From Neolewinella maritima (lineage in GTDB: Bacteria; Bacteroidota; Bacteroidia; Chitinophagales; Saprospiraceae): a DNA stretch of 64,000 nt. The stretch covers positions 1,240,001 through 1,304,000 of the forward strand of contig NZ_CAKLPZ010000001.1 in NCBI RefSeq assembly GCF_923081025.1, read 5' to 3'. Positions 8,645 through 17,071 of the stretch are shown piece after piece. The position numbers and the translations under genes are program-made. Positions within the stretch are counted from its first letter, which is position 1; the number at the start of each line of letters is the position of its first letter. The notes under the pieces were generated by a model. It was not told where the DNA came from. It did no database searches and was given only the letters and a program-made list of their open reading frames with translations.

Positions 8645-9187
8645 ATGACAGCGCGGCTTTCTCTTAAAAATTCACCACAAGTCGTACTTCTCGACAGTAG
8701 TGTCCATGCCACCCTTGCGCGGGACCCCCGACTGATCGCCCTGGGCGTACTCGATAATCTTCGCCTTCATTCTTCGGGCTGCGCCGTGTTTCAAAAAACC
8801 GAGAAGTGTGAACAGGGGAGTGGCTACCGCACGGTCACCATCTACCTGCATAAGCTGATTGCCGAACGTCATCTGGCCGGCACCAGGAGCCAGGAACGCA
8901 ACCTCGTGGGTTGTCTTAATGGCAACAAACTTGACTGCCGCCTGGAGAACCTCGTATACCGCAGCCGGTCCGCCGCCAGCCGGCTCCGTCGCTCCTCCAG
9001 TAAGTTGGGCTATACCGGTGTGTACCAGGAGAATAACCGCTACCGTGCCGTCATCTCCGTCAACCGACGTAGCCTCCACATCGGCATGTTCGCCACGGCC
9101 GAGGAAGCGGCACTGGCTTACAATAAGAAGTCGCGGGAGCTGTACGGCAGGGAGGGTAAGCTCAATCAGATCGCCCCACAGCAGTGA
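8645..9187 (+). CDS. HNH-like/AP2 domain DNA-binding protein, HNH histidines missing
   Basis: This 180-residue protein has two parts. Residues about 66-105 resemble the HNH_3 fold of homing endonucleases (YLHKLIAE, then NGNKLDCRLENLVY). Residues about 122-168 form an AP2-type DNA-binding domain (GYTGVYQENNRYRAVIS, then GMFATAEEAALAYN). In active HNH_3 nucleases the first strand reads (V)NHIDGNK, while here it reads VGCLNGNK, so the NH pair is replaced by Gly-Cys and nuclease activity is doubtful. A domesticated homing-endonuclease relative acting as a DNA-binding regulator is possible (inference). It stands alone; the preceding 170 bp contain no obvious gene. Confidence 0.75.
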   Translation: MTARLSLKNSPQVVLLDSSVHATLARDPRLIALGVLDNLRLHSSGCAVFQKTEKCEQGSGYRTVTIYLHKLIAERHLAGTRSQERNLVGCLNGNKLDCRLENLVYRSRSAASRLRRSSSKLGYTGVYQENNRYRAVISVNRRSLHIGMFATAEEAALAYNKKSRELYGREGKLNQIAPQQ

Positions 9188-9196
9188 GTATCTACC

Positions 9197-9883
9197 TCAG
9201 CTTCTTACTGCCCGGGTGATCTCCCGCTTGCCCACCGGACCCGGTAAGGCCTCTACCCGAAAACCGACCTGCCGTAGGTTGCGCTTGAACTGTCCCTTCG
9301 CGCAGTAGGTCACCAATCGTCCACCCGTGCGGAGCAGGGCGTGGCACCGCTGCATGGCCGCTACGGTCCACAGTTCCGGCTGATTCTCGGGTGCGAAGGC
9401 ATCGTAAAAGATCACATCTGCCAGATCACCGGCGATCCCGTCCGGTTCGGCAAGCGCGAGGAAGTCACCCGCTACCTTGCGAAAGCTCAGATTAGCGGTC
9501 AGGTCCACGGGTACGTCCCAGTCCGCTGCATGAAGGTCAGCCAACCAAGCCTGCGGACATTCCAGCAGGTCCGGATAGTTGAGCCTACTGGCCTGCTCCG
9601 GTGTAATGGGGTACTGCTCGTACGTAGTGTACGTGAACCGCGTGTCGGGCATTTCCTCCGCTAGCTGACGCAGCAGCAGCGCGTTCAGCCCACTACCAAA
9701 GCCCATTTCCACGATCCTCACCTGAGCCGGCGCACCGGCGAGCAGCGGCCGCAGTCCTGCATCGATAAAGATGTGCCGGCTTTCCTGCAGCGCGCCGTGC
9801 GTACTGTGGTAGTTCACGCCGAAGCGCAGACTGCGCAGGCTATGGCTGCCGTCTTCGGTAACGAATGGCTCGGGGGAGTTCAT
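9197..9883 (-). CDS. mnmD: tRNA 5-methylaminomethyl-2-thiouridine methyltransferase (MnmD)
   Basis: This 228-residue SAM-dependent methyltransferase makes the last methylation of mnm5s2U34 in tRNA. The N-terminal half has the HYHST/GALQESRHIFIDAGL segment typical of MnmD/MnmC, then the SAM motif VEMGFGSGLNALLL, and DVIFYDAFAPENQPELWT, the conserved catalytic-loop motif of the family. Only the methyltransferase half is present; there is no FAD oxidase domain as in enterobacterial MnmC. Its ATG at 9883 directly abuts the stop codon of ytxJ, so the two genes form an operon. Confidence 0.93.
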   Translation of the reverse strand: MNSPEPFVTEDGSHSLRSLRFGVNYHSTHGALQESRHIFIDAGLRPLLAGAPAQVRIVEMGFGSGLNALLLRQLAEEMPDTRFTYTTYEQYPITPEQASRLNYPDLLECPQAWLADLHAADWDVPVDLTANLSFRKVAGDFLALAEPDGIAGDLADVIFYDAFAPENQPELWTVAAMQRCHALLRTGGRLVTYCAKGQFKRNLRQVGFRVEALPGPVGKREITRAVRS

Positions 9884-10216
9884 TTAGGCCGGCTGACGCA
9901 GTTCGTCTACCCGGATATCGAGGTGACTGGCATCGTGGATGCACTTGCCATTCTTGATCACCAGTATCTGGGGGGACTCGTGCCGTACGCCGAATTCACT
10001 GGCAATGTGGTGGCTCACCTCACGGTGCCGCAGCAGGTCGAGGTAGTAGGGTTCCAGGGCGCTGCTGGCAATGTCCCACTGTTTCTCCAATCGGTTTTTC
10101 GCCAGACTGCTGATGGGGCAGGTGGTACTGTGCTTGAGGATCAGGCAGGGGGTGGTGTGGCTGCGTTCGATCAGGGCTTCGATGTCGTGTACGCTGCTTA
10201 CGGGGGTCCAGTTCAT
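9884..10216 (-). CDS. ytxJ: Bacillithiol system redox-active protein YtxJ
   Basis: This 110-residue thioredoxin-fold protein carries the monothiol-like active site HSTTCPISSLAKNRL. It has the family ending: YYLDLLRHREVSHHIA, a cis-Pro-type ESPQILVIKNGK segment, then HDASHLDIR. YtxJ proteins are monothiol bacilliredoxins, linked to removal of bacillithiol from modified proteins in Bacillota and Bacteroidota. The stop codon touches the mnmD ATG. An 18-bp GC-rich repeat element lies 20 bp upstream of the ATG. Confidence 0.9.
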   Translation of the reverse strand: MNWTPVSSVHDIEALIERSHTTPCLILKHSTTCPISSLAKNRLEKQWDIASSALEPYYLDLLRHREVSHHIASEFGVRHESPQILVIKNGKCIHDASHLDIRVDELRQPA

Positions 10217-10236
10217 GGGGTGGGGGGTTAGGCAGG

Positions 10237-10254
10237 GGGCGGGGCCGCAGGTGC
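10237..10254 (-). repeat. GC-rich 18-bp intergenic element, copy A
   Basis: The plus strand reads GGGCGGGGCCGCAGGTGC. The reverse complement, GCACCTGCGGCCCCGCCC, points toward ytxJ and ends 20 bp before its ATG. The core GCGG-CC-CCGC is self-complementary. Five further copies with the same consensus lie in this window. Confidence 0.75.
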
Positions 10255-10270
10255 GGGGAATACTACCCGC

Positions 10271-10414
10271 TTACCCGACCCAGCTAAACAGCAAGCCAAC
10301 AAGCTGCTCCACGGAAAGGTTGGTGGGGCAACCGAAGCCCCGGTTGCAGGAGCTCAGGAGGGGGAGCAGCGCCAGGGAGAACAGTGGGAACAGACGACGG
10401 GTATACTTTTTCAT
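10271..10414 (-). CDS. Small predicted lipoprotein, 47 aa
   Basis: A short frame starts at the ATG at 10414 and encodes 47 residues. It begins with a basic n-region and a hydrophobic stretch ending in LLPLLSSC, a good lipobox with Cys at residue 23. The mature peptide is only about 25 residues (NRGFGCPTNLS and so on). It lies upstream of ytxJ-mnmD on the same strand with the GC-rich element in between. Small lipoproteins of this type are common in Bacteroidota; function is unknown. The call rests on the signal sequence alone. Confidence 0.5.
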   Translation of the reverse strand: MKKYTRRLFPLFSLALLPLLSSCNRGFGCPTNLSVEQLVGLLFSWVG

Positions 10415-10492
10415 GGGGAAGGCGCTAGTGAACGGTACGGATGGTTAAGAGTTACAAGATAGCGGCATCCGGTAGGTTTGCCGGCTACAACG

Positions 10493-10500
10493 TACTTTTG
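10493..10500 (+). promoter_or_regulatory. -7 promoter box TACTTTTG of pdhB
   Basis: The sequence is a perfect TAnnTTTG match, 21 bp before the ATG of the pyruvate dehydrogenase beta gene. A TTTG also lies upstream at 10477-10480, but the spacing is shorter than is usual for a -33 element. Confidence 0.6.
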
Positions 10501-10521
10501 CCCGCCTAATTACAACCTCCT

Positions 10522-11505
10522 ATGGCCCGAAAAATTGCCCTCCGTGACGCCCTGCGCGAAGCGATGACCGAAGAAATGCGCCGCGATGACACTGTCTTCC
10601 TTATGGGAGAAGAAGTAGCCCAGTACAATGGTGCCTATAAAGTCAGCAAGGGTATGCTCGACGAGTTCGGTCCCGAGCGGGTCATCGACACGCCCATCGC
10701 CGAGCTCGGCTTTGCGGGTATCGGCGTAGGTGCGGCCATGAACGGCCTCAAGCCCGTGATCGAGTTCATGACCTGGAACTTCGCCGTACTGGCCTTCGAC
10801 CAGATCATCAATAATGCGGCCAAGACCCTCAGCCAGTCGGCCGGACAGTACTCCTGTCCCATCGTCTTTCGCGGCCCCTCCGGCTCGGCCGGTCAGCTAG
10901 CCCAGCAGCACAGCCAGACCTTCGAGAGCTGGATGGCCAACACCCCGGGCCTCAAGGTCATCTCCTGTACTGATCCCGCGGACGCGAAGGGCCTGCTCAA
11001 GAGCGCCATCCGCGACCCGGACCCCGTTTGCTTCATGGAGTCCGAACTACTGTACGGCTACGAAGGCGAAGTACCCGAGGGCGAGTACCTCGTAGAGATC
11101 GGCAAGGCTGCCGTGCGCCGCGAAGGTACCGATGTTACCCTGATCAGCTACAATAAGATGATGCTGCCTACCATGGAGGCCGCCGAGCTACTCGAGAAGG
11201 AAGGCATCTCCGCCGAGGTCATCGACCTGCGCACCATCCGCCCCCTCGACCGCAAGACCATCGTCGAATCCGTAAAGAAGACCAACCGCTGCGTCGTCAT
11301 CGACGAGAGCTGGCCCTTCGCCGGTATCAGTGCCGAGATCGCCTACGAGATCCAGAAGACCGCCTTCGACTACCTCGATGCCCCGGTCATTCGCGTCAAT
11401 GCCGCCGACGTCAACCTCGGCTACGCAGCCGCCTTCGTCGAGGAGTTCCTCCCCAATGCGGACAAGATCGTACGGGCCGTCAAGACGGTTTCCTACGTCC
11501 GCTAG
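10522..11505 (+). CDS. pdhB: Pyruvate dehydrogenase E1 component, beta subunit
   Basis: This 327-residue protein is the thiamine-diphosphate E1 beta subunit of the pyruvate dehydrogenase complex. Recognisable parts are the N-terminus RKIALRDALREAMTEEM, DTVFLMGEEVAQYNGAYKV with the ThDP-activating Glu, the RVIDTPIAELGFAGIGVGAA segment, and the C-terminal transketolase domain with EVIDLRTIRPLD. It pairs with an alpha subunit encoded elsewhere; none is adjacent here, since the next gene is convergent. A perfect -7 box lies 21 bp upstream. Length and motifs are complete. Confidence 0.95.
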   Translation: MARKIALRDALREAMTEEMRRDDTVFLMGEEVAQYNGAYKVSKGMLDEFGPERVIDTPIAELGFAGIGVGAAMNGLKPVIEFMTWNFAVLAFDQIINNAAKTLSQSAGQYSCPIVFRGPSGSAGQLAQQHSQTFESWMANTPGLKVISCTDPADAKGLLKSAIRDPDPVCFMESELLYGYEGEVPEGEYLVEIGKAAVRREGTDVTLISYNKMMLPTMEAAELLEKEGISAEVIDLRTIRPLDRKTIVESVKKTNRCVVIDESWPFAGISAEIAYEIQKTAFDYLDAPVIRVNAADVNLGYAAAFVEEFLPNADKIVRAVKTVSYVR

Positions 11506-11515
11506 CTGCAAACTA

Positions 11516-12457
11516 TCAAGGGATCAGCACCGCCTTGCCCGCCGGCCCTTTACCGGCCTCTAGCTCTGTGTATGCTCGCGTGTAATCCATGAGCGCGTAC
11601 TCCCGGCCCACGTGCACCCTTAGTCCGTGCGTTTCTACCAGCTCATACAGCCGGTGGAGCATGGTATGATTGACGTTGACCATCAGCAGATCGTGCTTCT
11701 TATCACTGACCAGGTTATTGACGAAACTGCTTACGAAGGACTTCACCCCCGGCTGGATGTCCAGAAAGGTGCCGTGCTCGGTGAGTAAGTGTTTGGCCTG
11801 TGCCCAGGTCAGCGTATCGGCCGCGTCCAAGATCGCATCGAAGGTCTGGCCAGACTTCGTGATGTCCGTCTTCGCGTAGTCTACCGTATGCGTGGCTCCC
11901 ATGTCCTGCATAAATTGCTGATTGTTTGCGGAGCCGGTAGCCGTCACTTCAGCATTATCCATGCGGGCGATCTGTACGGCTACATGCCCCAAGCCCCCGC
12001 TGCCGCCGTTGATCAGGATCCGCTTACCACGGGCATCGATCTCTTCCCGCATGGCCGTGTAGGCCGTAGCCCCTACCATGGGCAGTGCGGCGGCTTCCTG
12101 CATACGTAGACTGGCGGGCTTCTCATGCACGTCGGAGCTATCTACGAGGATATAATCGGCCATAGCTCCCAGCGTTTTAAAGTTTACCCAGCCGAATATC
12201 TCGGTACCGATGCGCACATCCGTCACCCCCGGGCCGGCAGCCGTGACCACCCCGGCAAACTCACAGCCCATCAGGCGGGGCCAGCGGTGACCGTCTGCCA
12301 GCTTGAGGTGCGCATTGCGGATCTTCCAGTCTACCGGATTGATACCGGCAGCCTTTACCTGTACGAGTACCTGCTGCCCGTCCGGAGTGGGCGTCTCCAC
12401 CTCGGCCAGGTACATCTGTTCGATGCCCCCGTAGTTGTCGTAGCGTAGCTGTTTCAT
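11516..12457 (-). CDS. NADP-dependent quinone oxidoreductase-like MDR protein
   Basis: From the ATG at 12457 (MKQLRYDNYGGIEQM) the protein has 313 residues and belongs to the zinc-free medium-chain dehydrogenase/reductase group. The N-terminal GroES-like domain carries AAGINPVDWKIR and GCEFAGVVTAAGPGV. The nucleotide domain has the Rossmann motif INGGSGGLGHVAVQIA, followed by VTATGSANN. No catalytic zinc cysteines or structural zinc cluster are seen. Such enzymes reduce quinones or enones with NADPH; the substrate is unknown. It is convergent with pdhB, about 10 bp apart. Confidence 0.88.
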   Translation of the reverse strand: MKQLRYDNYGGIEQMYLAEVETPTPDGQQVLVQVKAAGINPVDWKIRNAHLKLADGHRWPRLMGCEFAGVVTAAGPGVTDVRIGTEIFGWVNFKTLGAMADYILVDSSDVHEKPASLRMQEAAALPMVGATAYTAMREEIDARGKRILINGGSGGLGHVAVQIARMDNAEVTATGSANNQQFMQDMGATHTVDYAKTDITKSGQTFDAILDAADTLTWAQAKHLLTEHGTFLDIQPGVKSFVSSFVNNLVSDKKHDLLMVNVNHTMLHRLYELVETHGLRVHVGREYALMDYTRAYTELEAGKGPAGKAVLIP

Positions 12458-12543
12458 GTGGTATCCTTTCCTGCATAAGTCCCTATGCATAGGGCGGGTT
12501 CGTCCTTCCTTCCGATACATCGACCGGGAGCCCTGGACTTTTG

Positions 12544-14058
12544 TTACCGTAGGGTATTGGTAAGCAGAAGCACATCCACGCTATCCCGCCGCCACCGCTC
12601 CGCCACCCCCGGAGGCACCGGGGCCGGATTTAAGGTGAAGGAGCCCAGCGCCAGATCTTCATCGCCATCTCCGTCGTAATCCCCCGCCTCCAGCACAAGC
12701 CAGCGACCGTCCAGTGCGGCCGGGGTGGTACGTGCGGTAAAGGAAAGACTGTCACTCCCCCCGGTCTGCTCCAGGTACACGAAGCCCGCATCCGGCGCCC
12801 GCGCAAAATCAGCGAAGTTGCAGGCTACGGCCAGATCCATATCGCCGTCCGCGTCGAAGTCGCGCGCGACTACGCGGGTGGCACCCGGCAGAGGATAGAA
12901 GTAACGAAGGGTGAATGTATTCGCCCCGTCGTTTTCGTACAGCCGTATGCCGTGGTAGGGTTTACGGATGTTGCTGTAGTCCGCATTGTCGCCGTGGGCG
13001 GTGAGGATATCCTCGTCCCCATCTCCGTCGAAGTCCACCAGCTCGAACCAGCTGCTGCCCCATACGGGAGAGAACTGAAGGAGCAGTTCCCGGGTAAAAC
13101 GTCCGTCCGCAGACTGATAGAATACATCGATGCCCTCGTCCCCCTGGGCGTGCATACTCACCAAGTCGGTACGGCCATCCGCGTTCATATCGCGTGCCAC
13201 CACCCGGATGGTGCCTGCGCTGCCGCTAAGCCGCTGCCGTTCGTATGCGCCCGCTCCGTCAGGCTGCAGCAGGGTCAGCGCACCGGTATAGTTGCCGTAT
13301 TCGGAGACTACGATCTCCTGCCTGCCGTCCCGGTCGAGATCCTCCACCAGCAGGTGGACGGGGCGGTGCAGACTGTCCGCTACGACCGTGCGACCATCAG
13401 GCCCCATGCGGTAGAGCGCACCGTTATGGTCCTCGGTGGGGTACATGTTTCCGATCTCCAGCACTAGGTCGCCGCCGACCGCAGCTGCGTAGTGGGTGAT
13501 AGGGCGCCGGCCCTGTACCAGCGTATCCCGTACCGCGCCGCCGGTGTCGATGGTATACAGGCTCCCGTAGCCATCGCCTACCCGTACACCTTGCGGTGAA
13601 ACGTCCAGGTAAGTGACCAGGGCACCCGGCTTATGCTCCGTAGCCACCGTCCGGGCGGTAAAGCTGGGTAGCTGAGCCAGGGCGGGAACGGGTACTAGCG
13701 GTAGGCTATCCGGAGCCTGCGCCAGAATGTAGGCCTTCACGTCTTCCCACACCTCGTAGCTGATCGTGGGTGCATCCGGGTAGTGGCCACCGGCGTGGGC
13801 CAGGGTGTACTCCTGCTCGCCGATGACGGCTAGTGGATCGTAGGCATAGGTCTGTAGCCCCATGCGGGAGGCCATTTCCGGTAGGACCGATTCGCTCCAC
13901 ACGGACTTGGGTAACTCCCGGGGGTCAGGGGGTAAATGACAACTACCGCAGACCGCTGTATAGCGATCGGCGGTAGTTGGTTCCGGGCTGCTGCAGTAGC
14001 AGAGCAGCAGGACCCCTCCGAAGAACAGGGTGATGAGCAGGTGTCGCACGGTGCGCAA
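12544..14058 (-). CDS. FG-GAP/VCBS repeat lipoprotein with N-terminal c-type haem motif
   Basis: This 504-residue protein has a lipoprotein-like signal (FFGGVLLLCYC), then a single CxxCH haem-binding motif, CGSCH, at residues 37-41. This is followed by a long region of FG-GAP/VCBS beta-propeller repeats with calcium-type Asp clusters: DLDRDGRQEIVV, DMNADGRTDLVS, DFDGDGDEDILT, DFDADGDMDLAV and DYDGDGDEDLAL. It is probably anchored in the outer membrane, with a covalently bound haem next to a propeller. The role is unknown; electron transfer or adhesion is possible (inference). A 34-residue membrane protein gene lies just upstream on the same strand. Confidence 0.8.
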   Translation of the reverse strand: MRTVRHLLITLFFGGVLLLCYCSSPEPTTADRYTAVCGSCHLPPDPRELPKSVWSESVLPEMASRMGLQTYAYDPLAVIGEQEYTLAHAGGHYPDAPTISYEVWEDVKAYILAQAPDSLPLVPVPALAQLPSFTARTVATEHKPGALVTYLDVSPQGVRVGDGYGSLYTIDTGGAVRDTLVQGRRPITHYAAAVGGDLVLEIGNMYPTEDHNGALYRMGPDGRTVVADSLHRPVHLLVEDLDRDGRQEIVVSEYGNYTGALTLLQPDGAGAYERQRLSGSAGTIRVVARDMNADGRTDLVSMHAQGDEGIDVFYQSADGRFTRELLLQFSPVWGSSWFELVDFDGDGDEDILTAHGDNADYSNIRKPYHGIRLYENDGANTFTLRYFYPLPGATRVVARDFDADGDMDLAVACNFADFARAPDAGFVYLEQTGGSDSLSFTARTTPAALDGRWLVLEAGDYDGDGDEDLALGSFTLNPAPVPPGVAERWRRDSVDVLLLTNTLR

Positions 14059-14094
14059 GCTGATTCGTTTCGGCCGGGGCGTCTGTCCGGTAGC

Positions 14095-14199
14095 CTACTT
14101 GCGCCCCTGCTTGATCAGAAAGCGGGCCAGCAGGTAAAACACACCGAAGAAACTAGCGGCTACGAATAAGAACAGCACGGCGACTCCGAGATCGGACAT
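14095..14199 (-). CDS. Small single-pass membrane protein, 34 aa
   Basis: A short frame starts at the ATG at 14199 and encodes 34 residues: a short acidic start (MSDLG), one long hydrophobic segment (VAVLFLFVAASFFGVFYLLA) and a basic tail (RFLIKQGRK). This is a standard single-helix topology with positive charges on the inside. It lies 36 bp upstream of the haem/FG-GAP gene on the same strand. Small membrane subunits of respiratory complexes have this design, but no specific family is recognised. Confidence 0.5.
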   Translation of the reverse strand: MSDLGVAVLFLFVAASFFGVFYLLARFLIKQGRK

Positions 14200-14255
14200 A
14201 GTAAATGGGGTTGACTACATCAAGACACGGTAAGCCGTAAACTGTTCTGGCCTGA

Positions 14256-16991
14256 CTAGAAGCGCAGCGTAGCCGAGAAGGTCAGGATGGTACCCAGCTG
14301 GCTGAAGTGGTAGCCATCATAGGTCATGCGGGAGTAGCGCTGGTTGAAGGTGATCAGGTTCGACTGATTCTGCAGGGCAGCGGCATCGTTGAGCAGGGCT
14401 TCGCCGGCGGGCGATTCCGACTTGAAGCTCCATTCGGGCAGCACGTTGAAGATGTTGTTGGCATTGAACTGCAGGCTGAACTGCTCGGTGGCCCGGTAGA
14501 TCAGGCTCAGGTCGGTGACCAGCTTGGTCTCGAAGGTGGTGTACAGACCGGCGGCCAGTCCCTGCTGACGAAACTCCGTGGGGCCGAACAGGGTGTTGTT
14601 GACACTGACGCCGAACTTGTCCCAGTCGTAGTCCAATCCAAGGATGCCCTTGAAGCGGGGACGGGAAGTAAAGAACAGGGCCTCCTGAGTGGGGTTAGCT
14701 ACGGACTGACCGGCGCTGGCTACAATATCGGGGTTCTTGATGTCGCCGATCCGCTCGTTCTGCAGCGTGTAGTTGCCACTCAGGTTGATGACCAGGCTGC
14801 GGTCATTGAAGCGCAGGCCGCGGTAATTGGACACGAAGTCGATGCCCGCGGTACGGGTGTCGAGGCCGTTGACGAAGAAGCTTAGGTCGCTCAGGTTGTT
14901 GGCCGTCAGCAGCTCATCGAGTGCGGTGTTACCCGCGTCGGTCGCACCGATCTCGGTGGACAGGATCAGGCGGTCTTCTACCTTAATATTGTAGTAATCG
15001 ATCGTGATGCTCAGGTCGCTGCTGGGCCGCAGACCGATACCGGCGGTGAAGTTGGTGCTCTTCTCGGGCTCGAGCGCGGGCAGACCCAGCAGGCGGGCTT
15101 CCCGGCTGGCGTTACTGACCAGACCACCGACCTGGATACCCTGGCCGGGGACGAACTGGTACTGGGCCTTCTGGGTGTAGATCTGGTGCAGGCTCGGGGC
15201 CTTGAAGCCGGTAGAGAAGGAGGCGCGCAGCGTGACCTTATCGTCGGCAAACTTGTAGCGGCTACTCACTTTGTATACAAAGGCGTTGCCGAAGTCACTG
15301 TAGTTTTCCAGGCGCACGGTGGCGTTGACCAGGAAGTCGTCCGTGAAGTCGAAGGCTGCATCGGCGTAGCCACCGAAGTTGTAGCGGTTGAAGGTACCCG
15401 AGTTGCGGGGGTCGTTGCCGGAGAAGGAGTCGGCTCCACCATCTTCGTAGGAGGCCAGATCACCCTCGATAACGGTGAAGTTCTCGCTGCGAAACTCCGA
15501 ACCGAAGGCGATGCCTACGCGGTCCGACAGGCGGCGGGTGATGTCGATGTTACCGACGTTGTGGGTGAAGCGCGTTCCACCCGGATCGAAGTTGATGGGG
15601 CTGTTCTCCCGGTACTTGAAGGTGCCGTCGGGGTTGAGGGTACCGTTGCGGTTGTGGGAGTTGGATACCGTGTAGGTCTGTTCGTTGCCACCAGTGGTGA
15701 AGCTTACGTCGGCGATCCAGCCATCTTTCTGGGTGAGGAAGCCGACGGTACCGGCGTAGTCGTTGAGGTTGCCCTCGAAGGTGGGTACGTAGCCGATGTA
15801 CTGTCCGTTGTCTCCGTTGGGGAAGAAGTCGGCCAGGTAAGGGAAGTCGGCCTCGGTGCGCCAGTAGGGGGTACGGTAGTTGGCGAAGCTGTTCACCTTC
15901 TTGTAGACGTAGGAAGCATTGCCATAGAACTCGGTGTTTTCCGATACGTCACTGCCGAAATTGACCACAAACTTGGAGGCCGTGGTCTCCGGTGAACCGT
16001 TGATGTTGCGGGCGTCGGGGTAGCGGTTCAGGAACGACTGGACATCCTCGATGCTGGCGCCGAAGTCGCCTGCCTCACCGGCCGCGCTCACCGTTCCGGG
16101 GCGGTTGGCCAGTTCGATCTTTGACAGGTCGATGGTGTAGTTGATGAAGCCGGTCTCACCGATGTTGGTACCGTTATTGAGGGCGATGCCGTACTGGGCA
16201 CCGTCGCCTTCGCTGGTGATACCCGTGCGTAGGGTTACGCTGCCGTCTTCGGCGTTGTCCTTCAGTACAATGTTCATTACTCCGGCGATGGCGTCGGAAC
16301 CGTACTGGGCCGAGGCACCGTCGCGCAGGATCTCCACCCGCTTGATGGCGTCGGTGGGGATGGCCGAGATATCGGCGCCGGTCTCCCCGCGTCCGGGGGA
16401 GGTCTGGGTGTACAGTAGGGCGCTCATGTTTTTGCGCTTTCCGTTGATCAGGATCAGTGTCCGGCTGGGACCCATGTTGCGGATCTCGTAGGGGTCGAGT
16501 AGCGAGGTGGCGTCGTTGACGGGCGTTTGCACCGTATTAAAGGACGGTACGCGGTACTGCAGGGCCTTGTCGAAGGTGAGCTGCCCGGTGGTGGTCAGGT
16601 CATCCGAGGTGAACACGTCGACCGGCAGGGGAGAGGTGGTGGAAGAGCGCGGGGCGGTACGCGAACCTACTACGACGAGCTCGTCGAGGTTAGTGGCGCC
16701 GCTCACCAGGGCGATGTCCCAGGTTTCGGTCTGACCGGCAGCCAGGGTAAACTCCCGCATCTCGGTGGTGTAGCCGATGTAGGTAGCGTTCAGGGTATAG
16801 GTGCCTGCTTCCCGTAAATTCAGTTCGAACGTACCATCGACATCGGTGACCGTACCGACACTGCCCGCCGAGATCGTGGCGCCGATGATGGGTTCACCTA
16901 GGTCGGTGACCGTGCCGGTGACGGTCTGGGCTACAGTCAGGCCGGGTAGGGCACAGAGGGCAAGGAATAAAAGAAAGTGTAATGAGCGCAT
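14256..16991 (-). CDS. TonB-dependent outer-membrane receptor with CarboxypepD_reg-like domain
   Basis: The 911-residue precursor has a signal peptide (LFLALCALPGLTVAQ). Next is a carboxypeptidase-regulatory-like domain (about residues 22-105; GTVTDLGEPIIGATI, DVDGTFELNL), then the plug domain with LDELVVVGSR, RNMGPSRTLILINGKR, and IKRVEILRDGASAQYGSDA. A 22-strand-type barrel with NYSDFGNAFVYK and LRASFSTGFKAPSLHQ segments ends in the aromatic C-terminus LTFSATLRF. It imports an unknown ligand across the outer membrane using TonB/ExbBD energy. No SusD partner is adjacent, so it is not a SusCD pair. The promoter region carries two palindromes. Confidence 0.93.
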   Translation of the reverse strand: MRSLHFLLFLALCALPGLTVAQTVTGTVTDLGEPIIGATISAGSVGTVTDVDGTFELNLREAGTYTLNATYIGYTTEMREFTLAAGQTETWDIALVSGATNLDELVVVGSRTAPRSSTTSPLPVDVFTSDDLTTTGQLTFDKALQYRVPSFNTVQTPVNDATSLLDPYEIRNMGPSRTLILINGKRKNMSALLYTQTSPGRGETGADISAIPTDAIKRVEILRDGASAQYGSDAIAGVMNIVLKDNAEDGSVTLRTGITSEGDGAQYGIALNNGTNIGETGFINYTIDLSKIELANRPGTVSAAGEAGDFGASIEDVQSFLNRYPDARNINGSPETTASKFVVNFGSDVSENTEFYGNASYVYKKVNSFANYRTPYWRTEADFPYLADFFPNGDNGQYIGYVPTFEGNLNDYAGTVGFLTQKDGWIADVSFTTGGNEQTYTVSNSHNRNGTLNPDGTFKYRENSPINFDPGGTRFTHNVGNIDITRRLSDRVGIAFGSEFRSENFTVIEGDLASYEDGGADSFSGNDPRNSGTFNRYNFGGYADAAFDFTDDFLVNATVRLENYSDFGNAFVYKVSSRYKFADDKVTLRASFSTGFKAPSLHQIYTQKAQYQFVPGQGIQVGGLVSNASREARLLGLPALEPEKSTNFTAGIGLRPSSDLSITIDYYNIKVEDRLILSTEIGATDAGNTALDELLTANNLSDLSFFVNGLDTRTAGIDFVSNYRGLRFNDRSLVINLSGNYTLQNERIGDIKNPDIVASAGQSVANPTQEALFFTSRPRFKGILGLDYDWDKFGVSVNNTLFGPTEFRQQGLAAGLYTTFETKLVTDLSLIYRATEQFSLQFNANNIFNVLPEWSFKSESPAGEALLNDAAALQNQSNLITFNQRYSRMTYDGYHFSQLGTILTFSATLRF

Positions 16992-17020
16992 TGGGTGTAG
17001 GATAGTGAGGTGGTAGAGAC

Positions 17021-17071
17021 AAAAATTTCGATCAGCACGAGATCGAAGAAATTTATTGCGGCCGCAAGGTA
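17021..17071 (-). promoter_or_regulatory. TonB-receptor promoter: -7-like box inside a palindrome, and 5' UTR hairpin
   Basis: On the minus strand a TACCTTGC box (17064-17071) resembles TAnnTTTG. It overlaps a perfect 12-bp palindrome, TTGCGGCCGCAA (17056-17067). Further downstream lies an inverted repeat, TTCGATC/GATCGAA (17027-17033 and 17041-17047) with a 7-nt loop, flanked by AAATTT on both sides. Either element could be an operator or a leader hairpin. Confidence 0.45.

Noticed and set aside
10477-10500. Complete -33/-7 promoter with TTTG twelve bases before TACTTTTG
   Set aside because: A similar 12-base spacing was also seen before two other boxes, but it is shorter than the known Bacteroidota spacing and absent from most boxes here, so only the -7 boxes are reported.
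15186-15995. 269-codon plus-strand frame opposite the TonB receptor
   Set aside because: It is rich in Val/Gly/Glu in the way expected of an antisense frame of a GC-rich gene, and has no domain or start signal.
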